NCBI GenBank assembly: GCA_021521415.1
Contig: JAIQDT010005010.1
Coordinates: 1-64,000, forward strand
DNA from: Bidens hawaiensis
Taxonomy: Eukaryota > Streptophyta > Magnoliopsida > Asterales > Asteraceae
Direction: 5' to 3'
DNA length: 64,000 nucleotides
Shown one piece after another: positions 1-11,974 of the stretch. Within the stretch, counting starts at the first letter, position 1. Each line of letters starts with the position of its first letter. The notes below the pieces were generated by a model. That model made no database searches and had not been told where the DNA came from. It saw only the letters and a list, made by a program, of their open reading frames with translations. A program made the position numbers and the translations under genes.

Positions 1-359
1 TAAACAAAAAAGGGTATTTTTTTGTGGGTTCAAACGGGTCGTTTTGGTTTGTCCCCAATACACGTTTTTGTCCAAAAACTAAAATCTCTTATACATTACT
101 AGTAACAAAAGTAATTCATGTTTCAATGAATAATCTATTTTTATTGGATAAATTAATTAGATATATTATGCACTAAATACATCTTTGGGACACTTCGTCC
201 AGTTTAAACCTTCCCATTTTCTTTGTTAAGCTGTATCTTTATTTACCCATTTCACCCGTTAGACATACAAAAAATCAACCCATTCATATGTGAACGGGTC
301 AATTATGGCCACTTTGAACGGCATTTAGTGAAAGCAAAGTCAACAGAGTAAGAAAGTAC
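1..359. other. AT-rich flank with no gene recognised
   Basis: No exon could be supported here. The stretch lies downstream of the last recognisable exon of the BGAL9-like pseudogene and would be its next intron if the gene continues past the left edge. It holds short tracts of the 'acgggtc / gacccgtt' type, which recur in other non-coding parts of the window (for example near 5.6-6.2 kb) and may be dispersed-repeat remnants. Confidence 0.4.
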
Positions 360-2349
360 AATGTATTCTGGAGCATCAGTTTGCTGGCACATAACCCATG
401 GAACACCAGCTCCAAGTCCAACAGCCATTTTTTGCAGCCCATTTTACATAGTCTTTTCCTTTTGGCCATAAGAGTCTTCAATATTTCCATACCTCATTTT
501 CAATCTGATACAAAACTCATGTCATAAAAATCCTATGATAAACAATACCAAAAAAAAAGAGAATAAACATTTATAGTTCTAGAACAACTTGTCCCAAGTG
601 TTTAAAAGATTTCACAAAGGCCACACAAGTATCAAAATGTTTTACAGGGTAATGTTTATGCCAGTTCCAGCAAAAAAATAAAAAAATAAAAAACTTGCAA
701 AAAATTGTAAATGACAAATATGTCCCTGGCTTTAGAACTTTAGCTATATCTTGACTCCATATTTGTATGATGACAAAAACGCCAACAAAATTTACTCAAA
801 AACAATCAAACCTACATAGGTTAGCAAAAAATATTTTGAGTGGATTCAGGGGAGTTATGTCAACTTACAACTCTAGAAACGACATAAGTTTAAAAGCTAT
901 TCATTGTCTTCTTATTTTGTTGTTGTTGCTATATTCAACAATTTTTTTGGCTAGAGTTTGCAAAACCAAACTGATATCTAGGTGGCATGTTATGCTGTTT
1001 TGATATTTGAGTGTCCTTTTTAATATATAGGTGGCATATGATAAAATATCCCTAAACTTAAAACAACCTGTAGCATGATGATTGGACCACCTTGCCAAGA
1101 GAAGAGAGATTCTTCTCGCATCACATCTACTATCTTTTTAACAAAGCGTTTCATCTCTTCCTGCAACAAAATGGTGTGTGCCATTATTAGTGACAATCCA
1201 TAACACAAAAGAAATTAACATAACCCTCAGAAAGGCAGTCCATCGTCTCAAGTGGTGGTGTTATTTCAAATATGGTGGTTTCTTAAGAAAATATCATAAT
1301 AAATGTAACACAATAAAGAGGCCAAACGGCATCACTTTAAAATGCAGACTGAATTAAGGAAACACAACTGAATGAACAAAGATATGCATAAACTATCTGG
1401 TGTAGTTGTACCTTGAAGGGTTCGTTGTCTGTACGGAAATACAATTCCAGGAATATCACGAAGCCACACAGGAAAGCCACTGCAATGTCATGAACTTGAT
1501 ATTAATGCATATTGATTCGCCAACAAGTGTTACAAACAAAGGCTGACGCTGATTGTAAAATGTCAAATAGAATAGGGGAAATGTTGAGACCCGAAAGTTC
1601 CACTCTGCGCAAACATATGGACCGATTCGGAGATGTAGATAAAGGCCACTGGCTCCCACCAATTTTTACAAACTTGACGAGATCATATCTCCCCTCGAAA
1701 TTATACTGAAAGCAGAATGATAAAAGAAAATAATAAAAACAATACATGAAGAGAATTGGCAAATAATAAAGTAATTAATTAGTTGGAAAGTAGCTACCTG
1801 TCCTCTTTGTGGCTCATGGCCACTCCAGAATACATAAGTTTGAATGACATCAGCTCCACCTTCTTTGCTCTTGGCAATCAAATCAGGCCACATCTAAAAT
1901 TGATAGCACATATGAACAACATTGAACATCCATTACATGTTTAGTAAAAAGTGATCATAATACTCGGATGCAAATTGATGCAAGGTTTTTCTAATTATTA
2001 TTGTTTCTATGTTAAAGGTGTTTATGGTATCAATATAGTTTGTCTATTGGAGTGCAAATGAGCCGCTCGGATCGATAAAAAGCACGAAACTCCTCAAAGA
2101 AGTTTCGTTTAGTTATCGAGCTCGAGATTTGTGTATATTTTTGTAAAAACAAGTTTTTTGGACTTGTATGTATGAATTTTACACTGCACAATCGAGTTCG
2201 AGGTGAGCTTTAGCTAGTTTAAGGTTTCTCTCAAAAGAGTATATAAATTAATAAATATCAAACGAGAGGTTGAGAAAACAAGACACGAGGCGAACTCATG
2301 TTTGAGGCTAAATGGAAAGTAGATGATCAATTATTTACTTATTTAATTC

Positions 2350-2390
<41 letters not shown>

Positions 2391-2666
2391 TTTGTATCTC
2401 CAATTTACTTACTTAGGATGATGCTAATAATAGAAAGAAATTGAAGAAGAAATAAGTAGTTGCGTTGTGAAGTGTAAAAAATGATTGATAACATTAACAT
2501 ACGTTGGGTGTGGCCTGGGATAGTGAATTCCTGCGGATATAAGCATTCTCCGTTGTCCATCGATTATTAGGGCTCTGTGATCGTAGCTGACATTGAACGC
2601 CTTAAAATACTCCTCGCCACCGATGACCACGGTCAACGCCGTAGCCAGCAGCAAGCAATATAAGAA
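360..2666 (-). pseudogene. Beta-galactosidase (GH35, BGAL9-like) pseudogene, 5' half only
   Basis: Intact homologues are secreted glycoside hydrolase family 35 enzymes that remove beta-galactose from cell-wall polysaccharides. Six exon-like blocks follow the family order: 2666-2503 (hydrophobic leader, then FNVSYDHRALIIDGQRRML), 1893-1798 ([20 protein letters not shown]), 1705-1591 ([17 protein letters not shown]), 1479-1412 ([11 protein letters not shown]), 1160-1068 (GGPIIMLQ) and 504-360 (IENE-YG with the acid/base Glu, then GLGAGVPWVMCQQTDAPEYI). Splice borders are mostly recognisable. No ATG precedes the leader before an upstream stop. One-base shifts occur near 2514 (G run), 1663 (A run), 1432 (extra C) and at least twice in 504-360. 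Everything after the first third of the enzyme is missing or lies off the left edge. Family assignment is firm; the BGAL9 subclade is inferred from similarity I recognise. Confidence 0.8.
2351..2389. repeat. (AAT)n microsatellite
   Basis: About 13 units, just downstream (in gene sense) of exon 1 of the BGAL9-like pseudogene and so inside its former first intron. Confidence 0.9.
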
Positions 2667-3340
2667 GAGGTGTTATGTTAGCTGTACAGGAGGAGATTAA
2701 CTGACTGACTGACTGACTGACTTTACACAGTGCTAGTAGTCTGTCTGTATGTATGATGAATTGATCATCGGTTGTGGGATAATAATGGTTGACGTTGCTT
2801 TTGCTTCTTCCTTCTTATCGCTTCCCCTTTGCTTATTAATTTGACCAAGTCAACCTGCCATGTCACCAAACCATTACATCCGCCAAAAAACACATTACAC
2901 CTAAACAACAACTTGTACGCAAACTTTGATTGATACTTAACTTCTTGAAGTATTACAATAGCAGGAGAGTACGTGGTGAAGGGCACCTGATGACGTGTAT
3001 TTGAAAAAATAATTGTTTATATGTTGCGATTGTGGATGCATTTTCATGGCTTATTGTGTTTGTTTTTATTGTGACACTATATCCAACCAACGCCACCGTA
3101 TATGTATGTATGTATGTATATCTATTGCGTGCAAGTCTTTTTGCGATCATTGTATGGGGCCGTCCTGCAACCTTTTGACACGTGCAAGAAAGACAAATGA
3201 CTCAGGAGTTGGAACTAATAAAAATTAAAAAAAAAACACAATAACATGGAAAATGAAATTGATAATAGGCTTTGTGAGTCATTTTATGATCATGTTAATA
3301 TAAATACTATATTGACAGCAAACAAACAAACAAACAAACA
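2667..3340. other. Intergenic, divergent promoter region
   Basis: This lies between the 5' end of the minus-strand BGAL9-like pseudogene and the plus-strand CENP-O-like gene. It contains a (TGAC)n run near 2700-2722, a (GTAT)n run near 3100-3120 and a (CAAA)n run at 3320-3340 that ends at the start codon of the next gene. No ORF with recognisable similarity was seen. Confidence 0.6.
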
Positions 3341-6300
3341 ATGGGAGATCCAACACTGTTGGCGATTCAGAGGTATATCTATCTATGTATGTATGTATTT
3401 CTCAAAAACCAAACCCTAGCACACTCATTTCTTATTATCATTTCATTTGCAGTCGAATCGAACAACTGGAAGCAGCAATTGCTGTGCTTCGGATGAGGAA
3501 GTATTGCTCAGAGAATGCGTATTACAGCTTCAGGTCACTTGCCTCAACCAATTTCTTTTATTATCATTTACTTACTTGCTTACCTTTGTTTGTTTAGGGT
3601 CAATTTAGTCAGATTATTGGAGAATACTCGGATGATGTCTCTTCCTTACAACCTCAGGATAAAGGTATATGTATCTATATATATATATATCACTTTTCTT
3701 TTGTTAACCGACAACCTTTCGCTTCACCAACACCTAACCAAATCATAAATTCTTATTCATTAACGAAATGAACTTGTTTACCAATGCTTCACCAACACAA
3801 AAAATGTTTTACTTCATTTGCCTTACCCAGAATGCTCAGTGTTGCTGTTCATATTCATTCATATTTTAATTTAGTCACATAATAATACTCATATATTTCT
3901 TAATGTTTTGTAGTTAACTGTTTTGCTTAAACGTGTATGATGAGATTACAAAAGTCATTAAAAAATATCAAAAACCTTTAATGGACGACAAATATCAACA
4001 TACAAACGTTTACCGACACATTATCGAACGTTCACGTACACAATTGAATGAATATGGCTTGTATTCATGATCGTTCTTTATTAAATGTGAACCTCCGTCG
4101 AATGTTTGGTTCATTTACAGCCTTGCCAACTGATACAATCATTGAAAATGAAATAAAAAAGGATCAGCTGGATTTGAATTCTCTTTTTTTTAGCTCAGGC
4201 TAAAGTGTGGTGTTATTTGAATCCTCACGAGGGAAAATGTGGTACTATTTACACCCGTCGTGTTTGTTATGGTTACAATAATGTAAGTTTATTATCAATT
4301 GAACCGTTTGACATTTGTTTACATAGACACGTATTTGGAGAATCTGAAAAGGGGAGCTTTCCTCTCAAAAGGCCGAAAATGCCAAGCTTTCTGATGAAGT
4401 TGGTAATCTTACCGCAGCTTACTTTGAAGGTGAGAAAATATATTAAAGATGCATTGAATGTTGTTTTGGCTTTATAATAATGCATTTGGATTGCAGACTT
4501 TATCCGATTACAGAGTAAAATTGAGGAACAAAAGGCTTCACTAGAGTTCATTCAGTCACAAGTAAGTTGCCACCAACTCATCTATTTACTGTATGACTTC
4601 ATTTACCTTACAGAACAGATCGATAACCTCACATTATTCTTTGTGTAAAATCTTATGTTCAAGGGCCTTAAAACAAACAGTGAAGAATATCAACTAGAAT
4701 CTGAGGGTGCACATAACGCTTCCAAGTTTAAGGTTTGACAATGTGGCCTTTTGGCATGCAATAGCCATGATAAGATATGTTTTATGTAGCTTGTATTGTT
4801 TATGCTTTTTCCTATGTAATTACTGTCTACTGATTGGTTTATTCAATGGTTTCATTTTTTCTTCTCTAAAGATTTTAGAGCTCAATGGCCAGATTGAGAA
4901 GGGAAAAAGAATTCTAGCATCTTTGGAAAACCTTGATTACGCTAGAAAAAGGTACTGCGAGGATAATTGGAGTTGCAAGTGGTTTTAACTTTTCTTCGAC
5001 TGCTATTAATTATATTCTTTTACCTAAAACACGCAGATTTGAAGGTCTTGTAAAGATGGAGGATGCGTTGACTGGACTTAAAGTCATTGAATATGATGGA
5101 AACCGAATCAGTTTGTCTATAAGAACATATCTTCCTGAAGTAGAAATGGCTGAGCAGAATCATGAGTTGGCTATAGAACTTTTGGATGACACATTGGAAC
5201 TAAAGAATGCTGAGGTATTATTGTTTGTGTGTTTAATAAGTGAAATGGTGCTTTACAGACTTTTTCAAAATTGCTAATGTTAATTTTTATATACCATTTC
5301 ATGCTTCTAACTTATGACACTCTACATCTTTTTAGATTTTTCCAAATGATGTGTACATTGGTGAAATTATTGGTGCTGCGCAGTCAATGGCGTAAGTTAA
5401 TTCAACTTTTACTTTTGTTTTTAGTTTTCATATCAACTTTGTGATGATGATCATATTGTATATCAGACACAATGCTTATGTGGATCTTAATCATGTTGCA
5501 AATACTCAAAATAGATGCTCATCTAACAAGCATTGCCACATAAGGAAATACTTTTTTTAGCAGCCATAGCACCACTTTGCTTTAAATTTTATCATATTTA
5601 TGCCAGAGGTGAGACCCGTTTGTATAATTCGGGTAGTATTTTATTGGTAACAGGTAAAATTCAATATTCTTAGCTAATAACAAAGACGGGCCAACTGTTG
5701 TGTAATGTTTGTTCAAGTGCTTACAATGTCCCAATTGTTTTAGTAACAGAAAACATAGTGTTATTTTAGATATCCATTATTGTAGTTTTTGATCATATAT
5801 AATACATTAACTATGCGTAACATAAAACGAAAGGACGGAAAAGTGTTGGTGGGTTGGCATGACTTGACCACACATAAAAGTTACCCGTTTTGATCCAAGG
5901 CGGCAGTGTCAACCTCTATGGACAGGAATGTGTCAATTCGGGTAGTATATTAGTGCATGCTTTTAACTGATAGTGGAATTAGTTAAATGTGCCAAAACTC
6001 ACCATCCTGACACTGTTTTAAATGGGTTTACGTAACCGAAGTTATACTTTTTCACTTGCATGGTTTTTGTAATCTAATCTAGGACACTAACTTCATACAG
6101 AAATTGTAGAGAAAGGACAAAACACCATCGGTAGGTTGGCCCACATATAGAATTGACCTGTTTTGACCCAAATCTATTTTACCTGTTACCCAATCCTACC
6201 TTCAGTCTTCATCTCCCTTTTGGCCATTTCTGCACTCTACATTTGATGGGCTCAACTACGTGTTATTTGTGTGGTGAAATGTAGCTTTATTTTGCATCCA

Positions 6301-7452
6301 CGTTTGCATTTATTGAAATTTTGATTATTTTATTCTTACAATTACAGGCACCAGTTTTCTCTTCTTCCAATTTCTGAGAACTCACTGGGATTCTTTGTAC
6401 AAAGAGTTCAAGAGAAAATTGTTTTAAGCACCTTGAGGAAATCTTTGGTTAAAGCTGCAAGCAAGTCAAGGTGAGATTTCGGGCAAAACTTGTAGTTCAT
6501 TTTAGGAAAATTGTTGAAAAAATTCCTGTGGACTTTTGTTGAATTCTAAAATAAGGCCCTAGAGTTTAGTTTTACGTTTCTCGACTTATAAAACTTCCCT
6601 GCCTTTTGTTATGAAAATAAAAGTTTGTAATCCTTTGCATGACTAAAATTCATAAAACTTTTTAAGTCCTAAACAAAACTTATTTTTTTTGCACGATTAA
6701 GTCTAAAGATTGTTAGGGCTCTTCTTGTCAAGTTTTAAAAGTCTATGGACTTTAAGTTCAGAGATTTATGTGCAAAATCAATGAAACTCTACAGTTTTTT
6801 ACCCGATCATTGCTCTTTACTTTTAATATACTTGTTTTACCAGATGTCTTGTAGCTGTTTTTTTTTTCGTTTTCGTTATATTACTTAAATGTGTTTGTTT
6901 GGATATAGACACTTCATTGAGTATGCTGACAAAGATGAGATAATAATAGCTCATCTGGTGGATGGAGTTGAAGCTTGTATAAAAGTATCACCAGGGTGGC
7001 CTATTACCAGTTCTCCCTTAAAGCTACTATCCTTAAAGGCTTCAAGTCAATCTTCAAAGGAGGTTACTTTCAGCTTTCTTTGCAAAGTTGAGGTCAGTTA
7101 TGCATATCTCATGTATTTTTAACTTCCTCATATAAGGAATTATCTAATAGTAAAAACGGGTTATAAACTGTCTCTAACGGAGTAATAGTGCGTTAGTTAG
7201 TAGGTATTTATAAACCTAAAAATAGGACATAAGTGTTGAAATGTCATATTTGAAGTATCATATCTTGGTTTCAAATTTTATAACAGAAAATTAACTCTAG
7301 CTGGCTAATAATCTTTGTTCTTTCAGGAAAGGGTGAATTCCTTAGACGGACAAGTATGCCAGAACCTTTCTACATTTGTGGATGCAATTGAAGAAATTTA
7401 CACACAAAGAATGCGTATCGAAATCCAATCCGATAGCAGCAATAACAAATGA
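3341..7452 (+). CDS. CENP-O-like inner kinetochore protein, two frame lesions
   Basis: Probably the plant homologue of CENP-O/Mcm21, a nuclear RWD-domain subunit of the inner kinetochore. Twelve exons fit: 3341-3372, 3453-3533, 3598-3664, 4327-4429, 4497-4561, 4664-4732, 4872-4951, 5037-5214, 5337-5391, 6348-6470, 6909-7092, 7327-7452 (TGA). The N-terminal half is a Leu/Glu/Lys-rich coiled coil (SKIEEQKASLEFIQSQ). The C-terminal half has a beta-rich block (VIEYDGNRISLSIRTYLPE) and a conserved-looking tail (VEACIKVSPGWPITSSPLK). Two one-base lesions break the frame: a missing T near 3488 and an extra G in the GGGG at 4351-4354. Reading across either one with the shift undone restores a continuous coiled coil. 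Both are in homopolymers, so they may be assembly errors. The CENP-O identity is from recognition only; an unrelated coiled-coil protein is possible. Confidence 0.55.
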
Positions 7453-9017
7453 TGTATGTTCCATATCATTTTATAAAATTTAAAATTGATCTGCCCAAGA
7501 CTAGTTGCTACTTAATATGTAACAAATGAATTAACCTTGATGGTTTTTTAATTCTGTAAAGGTTGGTGTGTTTAGGTTTCATATTCGTTTGTTCGCAGAT
7601 AACCATAGGTTGCTAGGGGTGGGGTGGCAGCTCATGTCAGGTTTCAGGCTGACCCGAACACGGACCCAACCCAAATTTGATCACAATGGTTTGATGGATG
7701 TTGTACTAACATAGTAACATGTTGATGTTGCTATCCATTAGAAGTGTAGTGGAATTTTGGTTTCCTATTTTATATTAGGGACAATAAATTAAAAAAATAT
7801 AAAAATGCTTAAATTTAATAAATAAATGTACAAAAAAATTTCATAAACAACATATACAAACGAATATGAATGAACACATTACCGAACGTTCATAAACATA
7901 ATTGAACAAACGGGGCTATGTTCATGTTTATTTGTTTAACTAATTGAACATAATTTTTTTGTGTATGTTTGTTCATATATTAAACAAACAAACATAAACG
8001 GACTTTCCATATAGTACCCCTCAGGCCCCTCAACTTCCATTCAGTTACACCATTAACCCCATAACTTTTTTAAATGGTACACCCTCAAGTATAATTAACT
8101 ACACAACTAATCTCACCACCTTTTAATGTTGGACAAAATGCATACAGTAACGAGTCGAACAAGTACCTCCCAAGTTCTCATCATTCACGTCTCTGCCACA
8201 ACATGCGGATTTTAAGCTTTGCTAATTGATAATATGTTGGCTTGATATCATAATGTTTGATGCATGTGTATTATCATGTATTTATTCAAGAAACATCCTC
8301 AAACTTGAGGTTATTTATTTATTAAAGAGATTCAAGTTAAGTTTTATGAAAACTAGGCAAATACAAGAGGATTTATGAAAAGGGGGTATTGAATTTTAAT
8401 ACTCAAAACTAAAGGCTATTGGTCGATAATAATTCCAACTAAGTTTATTATCACAAGTGATTCTAAATTTAACAAAATTGGCTCTCAGTGGTTCTAGTTA
8501 AAAAAATTTAATGGCGTTAACTTTTTTCCCCTAATTTTAAACTGATTTTTAGAGCTTTTGATCGAAAGTAGGATATGAGTCCATTAATGTAATCTTAGCT
8601 CGAAACGATGCTTCAAACGACTTAATTAGTATTTCAAATCGGGTGTTTTGAACATCCAATTAACAAACATTAAGCCGTTTGTAGCATCATAAGTTTTACA
8701 TCAATCGACTCGTATCATCCGTCTGATAAAAAAACCTTAAAAATCAGTTTGAATTTCAGAAAAAAACAAGTTATCGCTCTTAAGTTTTTTTATTTAACGG
8801 GAAGCATTGAGAGCCAGTAATATGGGTGCTCGCACCGGTAACGATAAACTCACTTGGGATTATTATTAACCTGTCATGAAAACTACAAGGAGTTTAATTG
8901 TAAATAAATATGCAGAAAAGCATATATTAACAACTACTGATCATCATAAGAATATTATTATACGGTATTTTCTTTTTCCCCAAATCAATTCAATTCAATC
9001 ACGTAAGAACCCTAGAA
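7453..9017. other. Intergenic, no gene seen
   Basis: AT-rich. The segment around 7840-7990 (accgaacgttcataaacata and its partner) resembles 3990-4090 in an intron of the preceding gene, so both are probably fragments of one dispersed repeat. Nothing protein-coding was recognised. Confidence 0.5.
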
Positions 9018-10176
9018 ATGTCAATTGAAAGCAGCAGCAATCAGAAGCAACAAAAGACATCAGACGATGATCCACCTACGCTTCTGCAGGAAATCATCGT
9101 CGAAATCCTCTCAAGACTCCCCGTCGAATCGCTGCTGCGTTGCACCTCCGTTTGCAAATCATGGTACTCTTTAATCTCCGATCCTCATTTCATCAAATCT
9201 CACCTCAATTTATCAAAAAGTAACAAACTTTATGCTCATCATAGACTCATTTACAGCACTGTGCCCAAAATTAACCTCAAAAGCTGTAATCTTTATCATC
9301 TCTTGTATCCTCATACTTCCGTTAATAATAATTCCGTTGAGCTTGATTACCCGATGAAACACCCTAGGAAGTCTGTTTGGATTGTCGGTTCGTGTAACGG
9401 GTTGGTGTGTGTCGCCATTGAGGAGGGATACTTTGTTTTATTTGGAACCCGAGTACTAGGCGCTCGAGTAGGTTACCGTATTGTGGACGGAAAGCGCAGC
9501 CGGGGGTGTTATGTGTTGTACGGGTTTGGGTATGATGCGTCGGGTGATGATTATAAGGTGGTTGAGATTTCGTGTGTGTTTAAAGACAGGGCAAAGTATT
9601 TTACTTCGGTTAGGGTGTGTACTCGTTGAGACGTGGGAATTGGAATAAGATTGGCGCGTTTCCGCATGGGATTCCGTTGGATGATTCGGGTAAGTTTGCG
9701 AGTGGGGGTGTTGCATTGGGCGGCTAGTAAGGATTTCGGGTCGACATATTCGTGGATGATTGTTTCTTTGGATTTGGCGACGGAGACGTATGGTGAAGTG
9801 TTGCAGCCTGTGTATGGTGAAGGTGAGAAGGATTTGACGTTGGGGGCGTTGGGGTGAAGGTTTGTGTGTGCTTTGTAATTATCGTGGGAGTCGAGCGGAG
9901 TTATGGGTGATGAAGGTTTATGGGGTGAGAGATTCGTGACTAAGTTGGTGTCCATCCCGTATTTGACGGATCCCGGGAGGGATCAGTTTTCTGTGCCTTT
10001 TGTTGTTTCGAAAGACGGGAAGATGTTGTTGCAGTTCGGGTCGAAGTTGATTGTGTATGATTCCAAGAATAGTGAATCCTCGGTGATTCAGAATGTGGAT
10101 GAATGTCTCGAAGCGTTGTACTGTTGTTGAGAGTTTGGTTTCGCCCGAAGCCCCAACAGGCCTTGGAGATAGGTGA
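9018..10176 (+). pseudogene. F-box protein (F-box plus FBA-type domain), frame broken
   Basis: Intact homologues are substrate receptors of SCF ubiquitin ligases, binding SKP1 through the F-box. The first frame starts at ATG 9018 and has a clear F-box at about residues 25-65 (EIIVEILSRLPVESLLRCTS followed by VCKSWYSLISDPHFIKSHL). The downstream part is an F-box-associated beta-propeller-like region (GSCNGLVCVA, YGFGYDASGDDYKVVEI, SWMIVSLDLATETYGEV, PFVVSKDGKMLL). The frame breaks near 9615 (extra GT unit), near 9852 (one G short), near 9868 (extra TG), near 9937 (one G short) and near 10125. The last block ends in TGA at 10174-10176. A single exon is normal for this family. Five lesions in 1.2 kb suggest a pseudogene, although several sit in simple repeats where sequencing errors also occur. 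Confidence 0.8.
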
Positions 10177-11974
10177 ACATTGCTCTTCTTTCACTTTTTT
10201 TCTTAGCTGTAGTTAATTGTATGTTGTCTACTGTTAGAAGTTTGCATGCAGATTACGTGTTTTGACTTCTGAATAGAGGGATAATTTGTGTACTAGACTC
10301 ATTTGGTGTAGTGAAAGTTCTTGCAATGTTAACATGTTATTGGGCCATTTAATGTGCTTCTAACTCGACAAAATGAGAGGAATAAGAATTTGCATTTTAT
10401 TCAAGAGCCGGGCTGAATAATTATAATGTTACATGTAGTGCTAATATTTGTAATGATTACGTTGAACTTATATGTAGCCTTAGCTGCCAAAGTAAGAACT
10501 TTCCCGGATTGTTGTCCCTGGCTTGAATATGCTAGGAAATAGGACCCAAGCGGACTCTATCTTAGGTGAACAAATTTAAAGTGCGATAAGGATATGAATA
10601 CTTGAGTAAATAAGTTTTCTTTTTCTTTCTCTATTAATACAGATTGCAATGGCCCCTAGCTTGAACGGATGGTCAATGGGTTTCGTTGTTGGCAGTATAA
10701 ATAACCAAGAAAGGGGATGATGACCATTACTGCGAGCTAATCTTGGTGGTAGTGCAGGAATCTGTGTTTGTGCATTTGAGAAGCTCTTTTATATCTTTTG
10801 CTATTCTTGTATGTTTGTTCTGACTTGTGTTTTCAGACGCTTGTTATTCAAAAGCCAACTTTGTGTTTTTTTTAGTATGATGTTGTTTTCAAAATGGAGC
10901 ATAAGCCAAGAAAACCATATGGTTCAACAATAAGCACATGATGTTAATTTAACCACATGTACACCAACTGTTACAAAATCACAGCCCTATGTAGTTGATG
11001 AAAAACTGTGATCTCATAAAATTCACCAACCAAACAAATTGATAGATCTTGGAGTCATAACATTACTATGAATAACCCTTTGGACTTGGCTAAGTAGCTC
11101 AACAACTTCAGGTGTGAGGGTGTGAGGAAACCAAAAGTGTCAAATGCAAAAGGTATAAATACCAATACAAACCTTCTCATGTTTAGTCACATTCGGCATC
11201 CTGTCTAGCTGTAAAGCCACTACTCCCCAAACCCATTAGAGAGAAAACCTGGTTAAATCCACACACATGTTTCCTTCACTCAATCCAAAGATCAAAATAT
11301 CAGCTGAGCAAACACCAAAATTTCAACTAATAAAATTTTCCAACAATATATTCATTTCTATATTAAAATGACAATAATTTGTGCATACTACTCTACTCAA
11401 TTGTCTAAACCTGAGGTTGCCAATTCATTCACATCTGATATTATATTTATTTAAAACTTGTGCTATAGATGCTTTTAAATTTATGTATATCCTTTTTAAA
11501 CAATTAATTTAATTTCTTGTAAAGAAAGTATTTTAGGATGAGCTATTAGTTTAAAAATAGTTGATAAACAATTGGTATGCTTTTGCCAAGATAGATAGAT
11601 GTTGATGGTTTAGAATGAAAGTATAAAAAATTTTGATGGTCAAAAATAAAATAGAAAACAACACCAACTAATTAACCTCCTAAACATATTAGATTTTTGT
11701 TTCTTGATTTGTAGCCAGCAGCCTCTAAACATCAACAATGCCAATGGCATTGGCTGCCCCTCCTCCTTTATTATTTGGTACGTAATTGTGATGCCCGCGA
11801 TGAACTTTCTTCGTGTAATTATATTTTGTTGGTAGGACTAGGATGAATGAATGTCCATCCAAATGATGTTCATAATTGTATGGTTGTATGCAGGATTTGC
11901 ATAGAGGTGAATCTGCAAATGGCTTCTATAATTAATTAAACCCTGGCTCATGTTACATAAGTATTGAGACAATT
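10177..11974. other. Intergenic, includes the probable 5' UTR of the Raf-like kinase
   Basis: No recognised gene. Around 11737-11780 a short exon-like stretch (ATG with about 13 codons, Ala/Pro-rich, then a GTACGT donor) precedes the kinase ORF. It could be a 5' UTR exon with a short upstream ORF; this is weak. Confidence 0.4.

Noticed and set aside
4194..4282. A candidate CENP-O exon with an open frame (KVWCYLNPHEGKCG) and plausible splice sites
   Set aside because: Including it puts the next exon out of frame. Skipping it joins 3664 to 4327 in phase and gives a continuous coiled coil.
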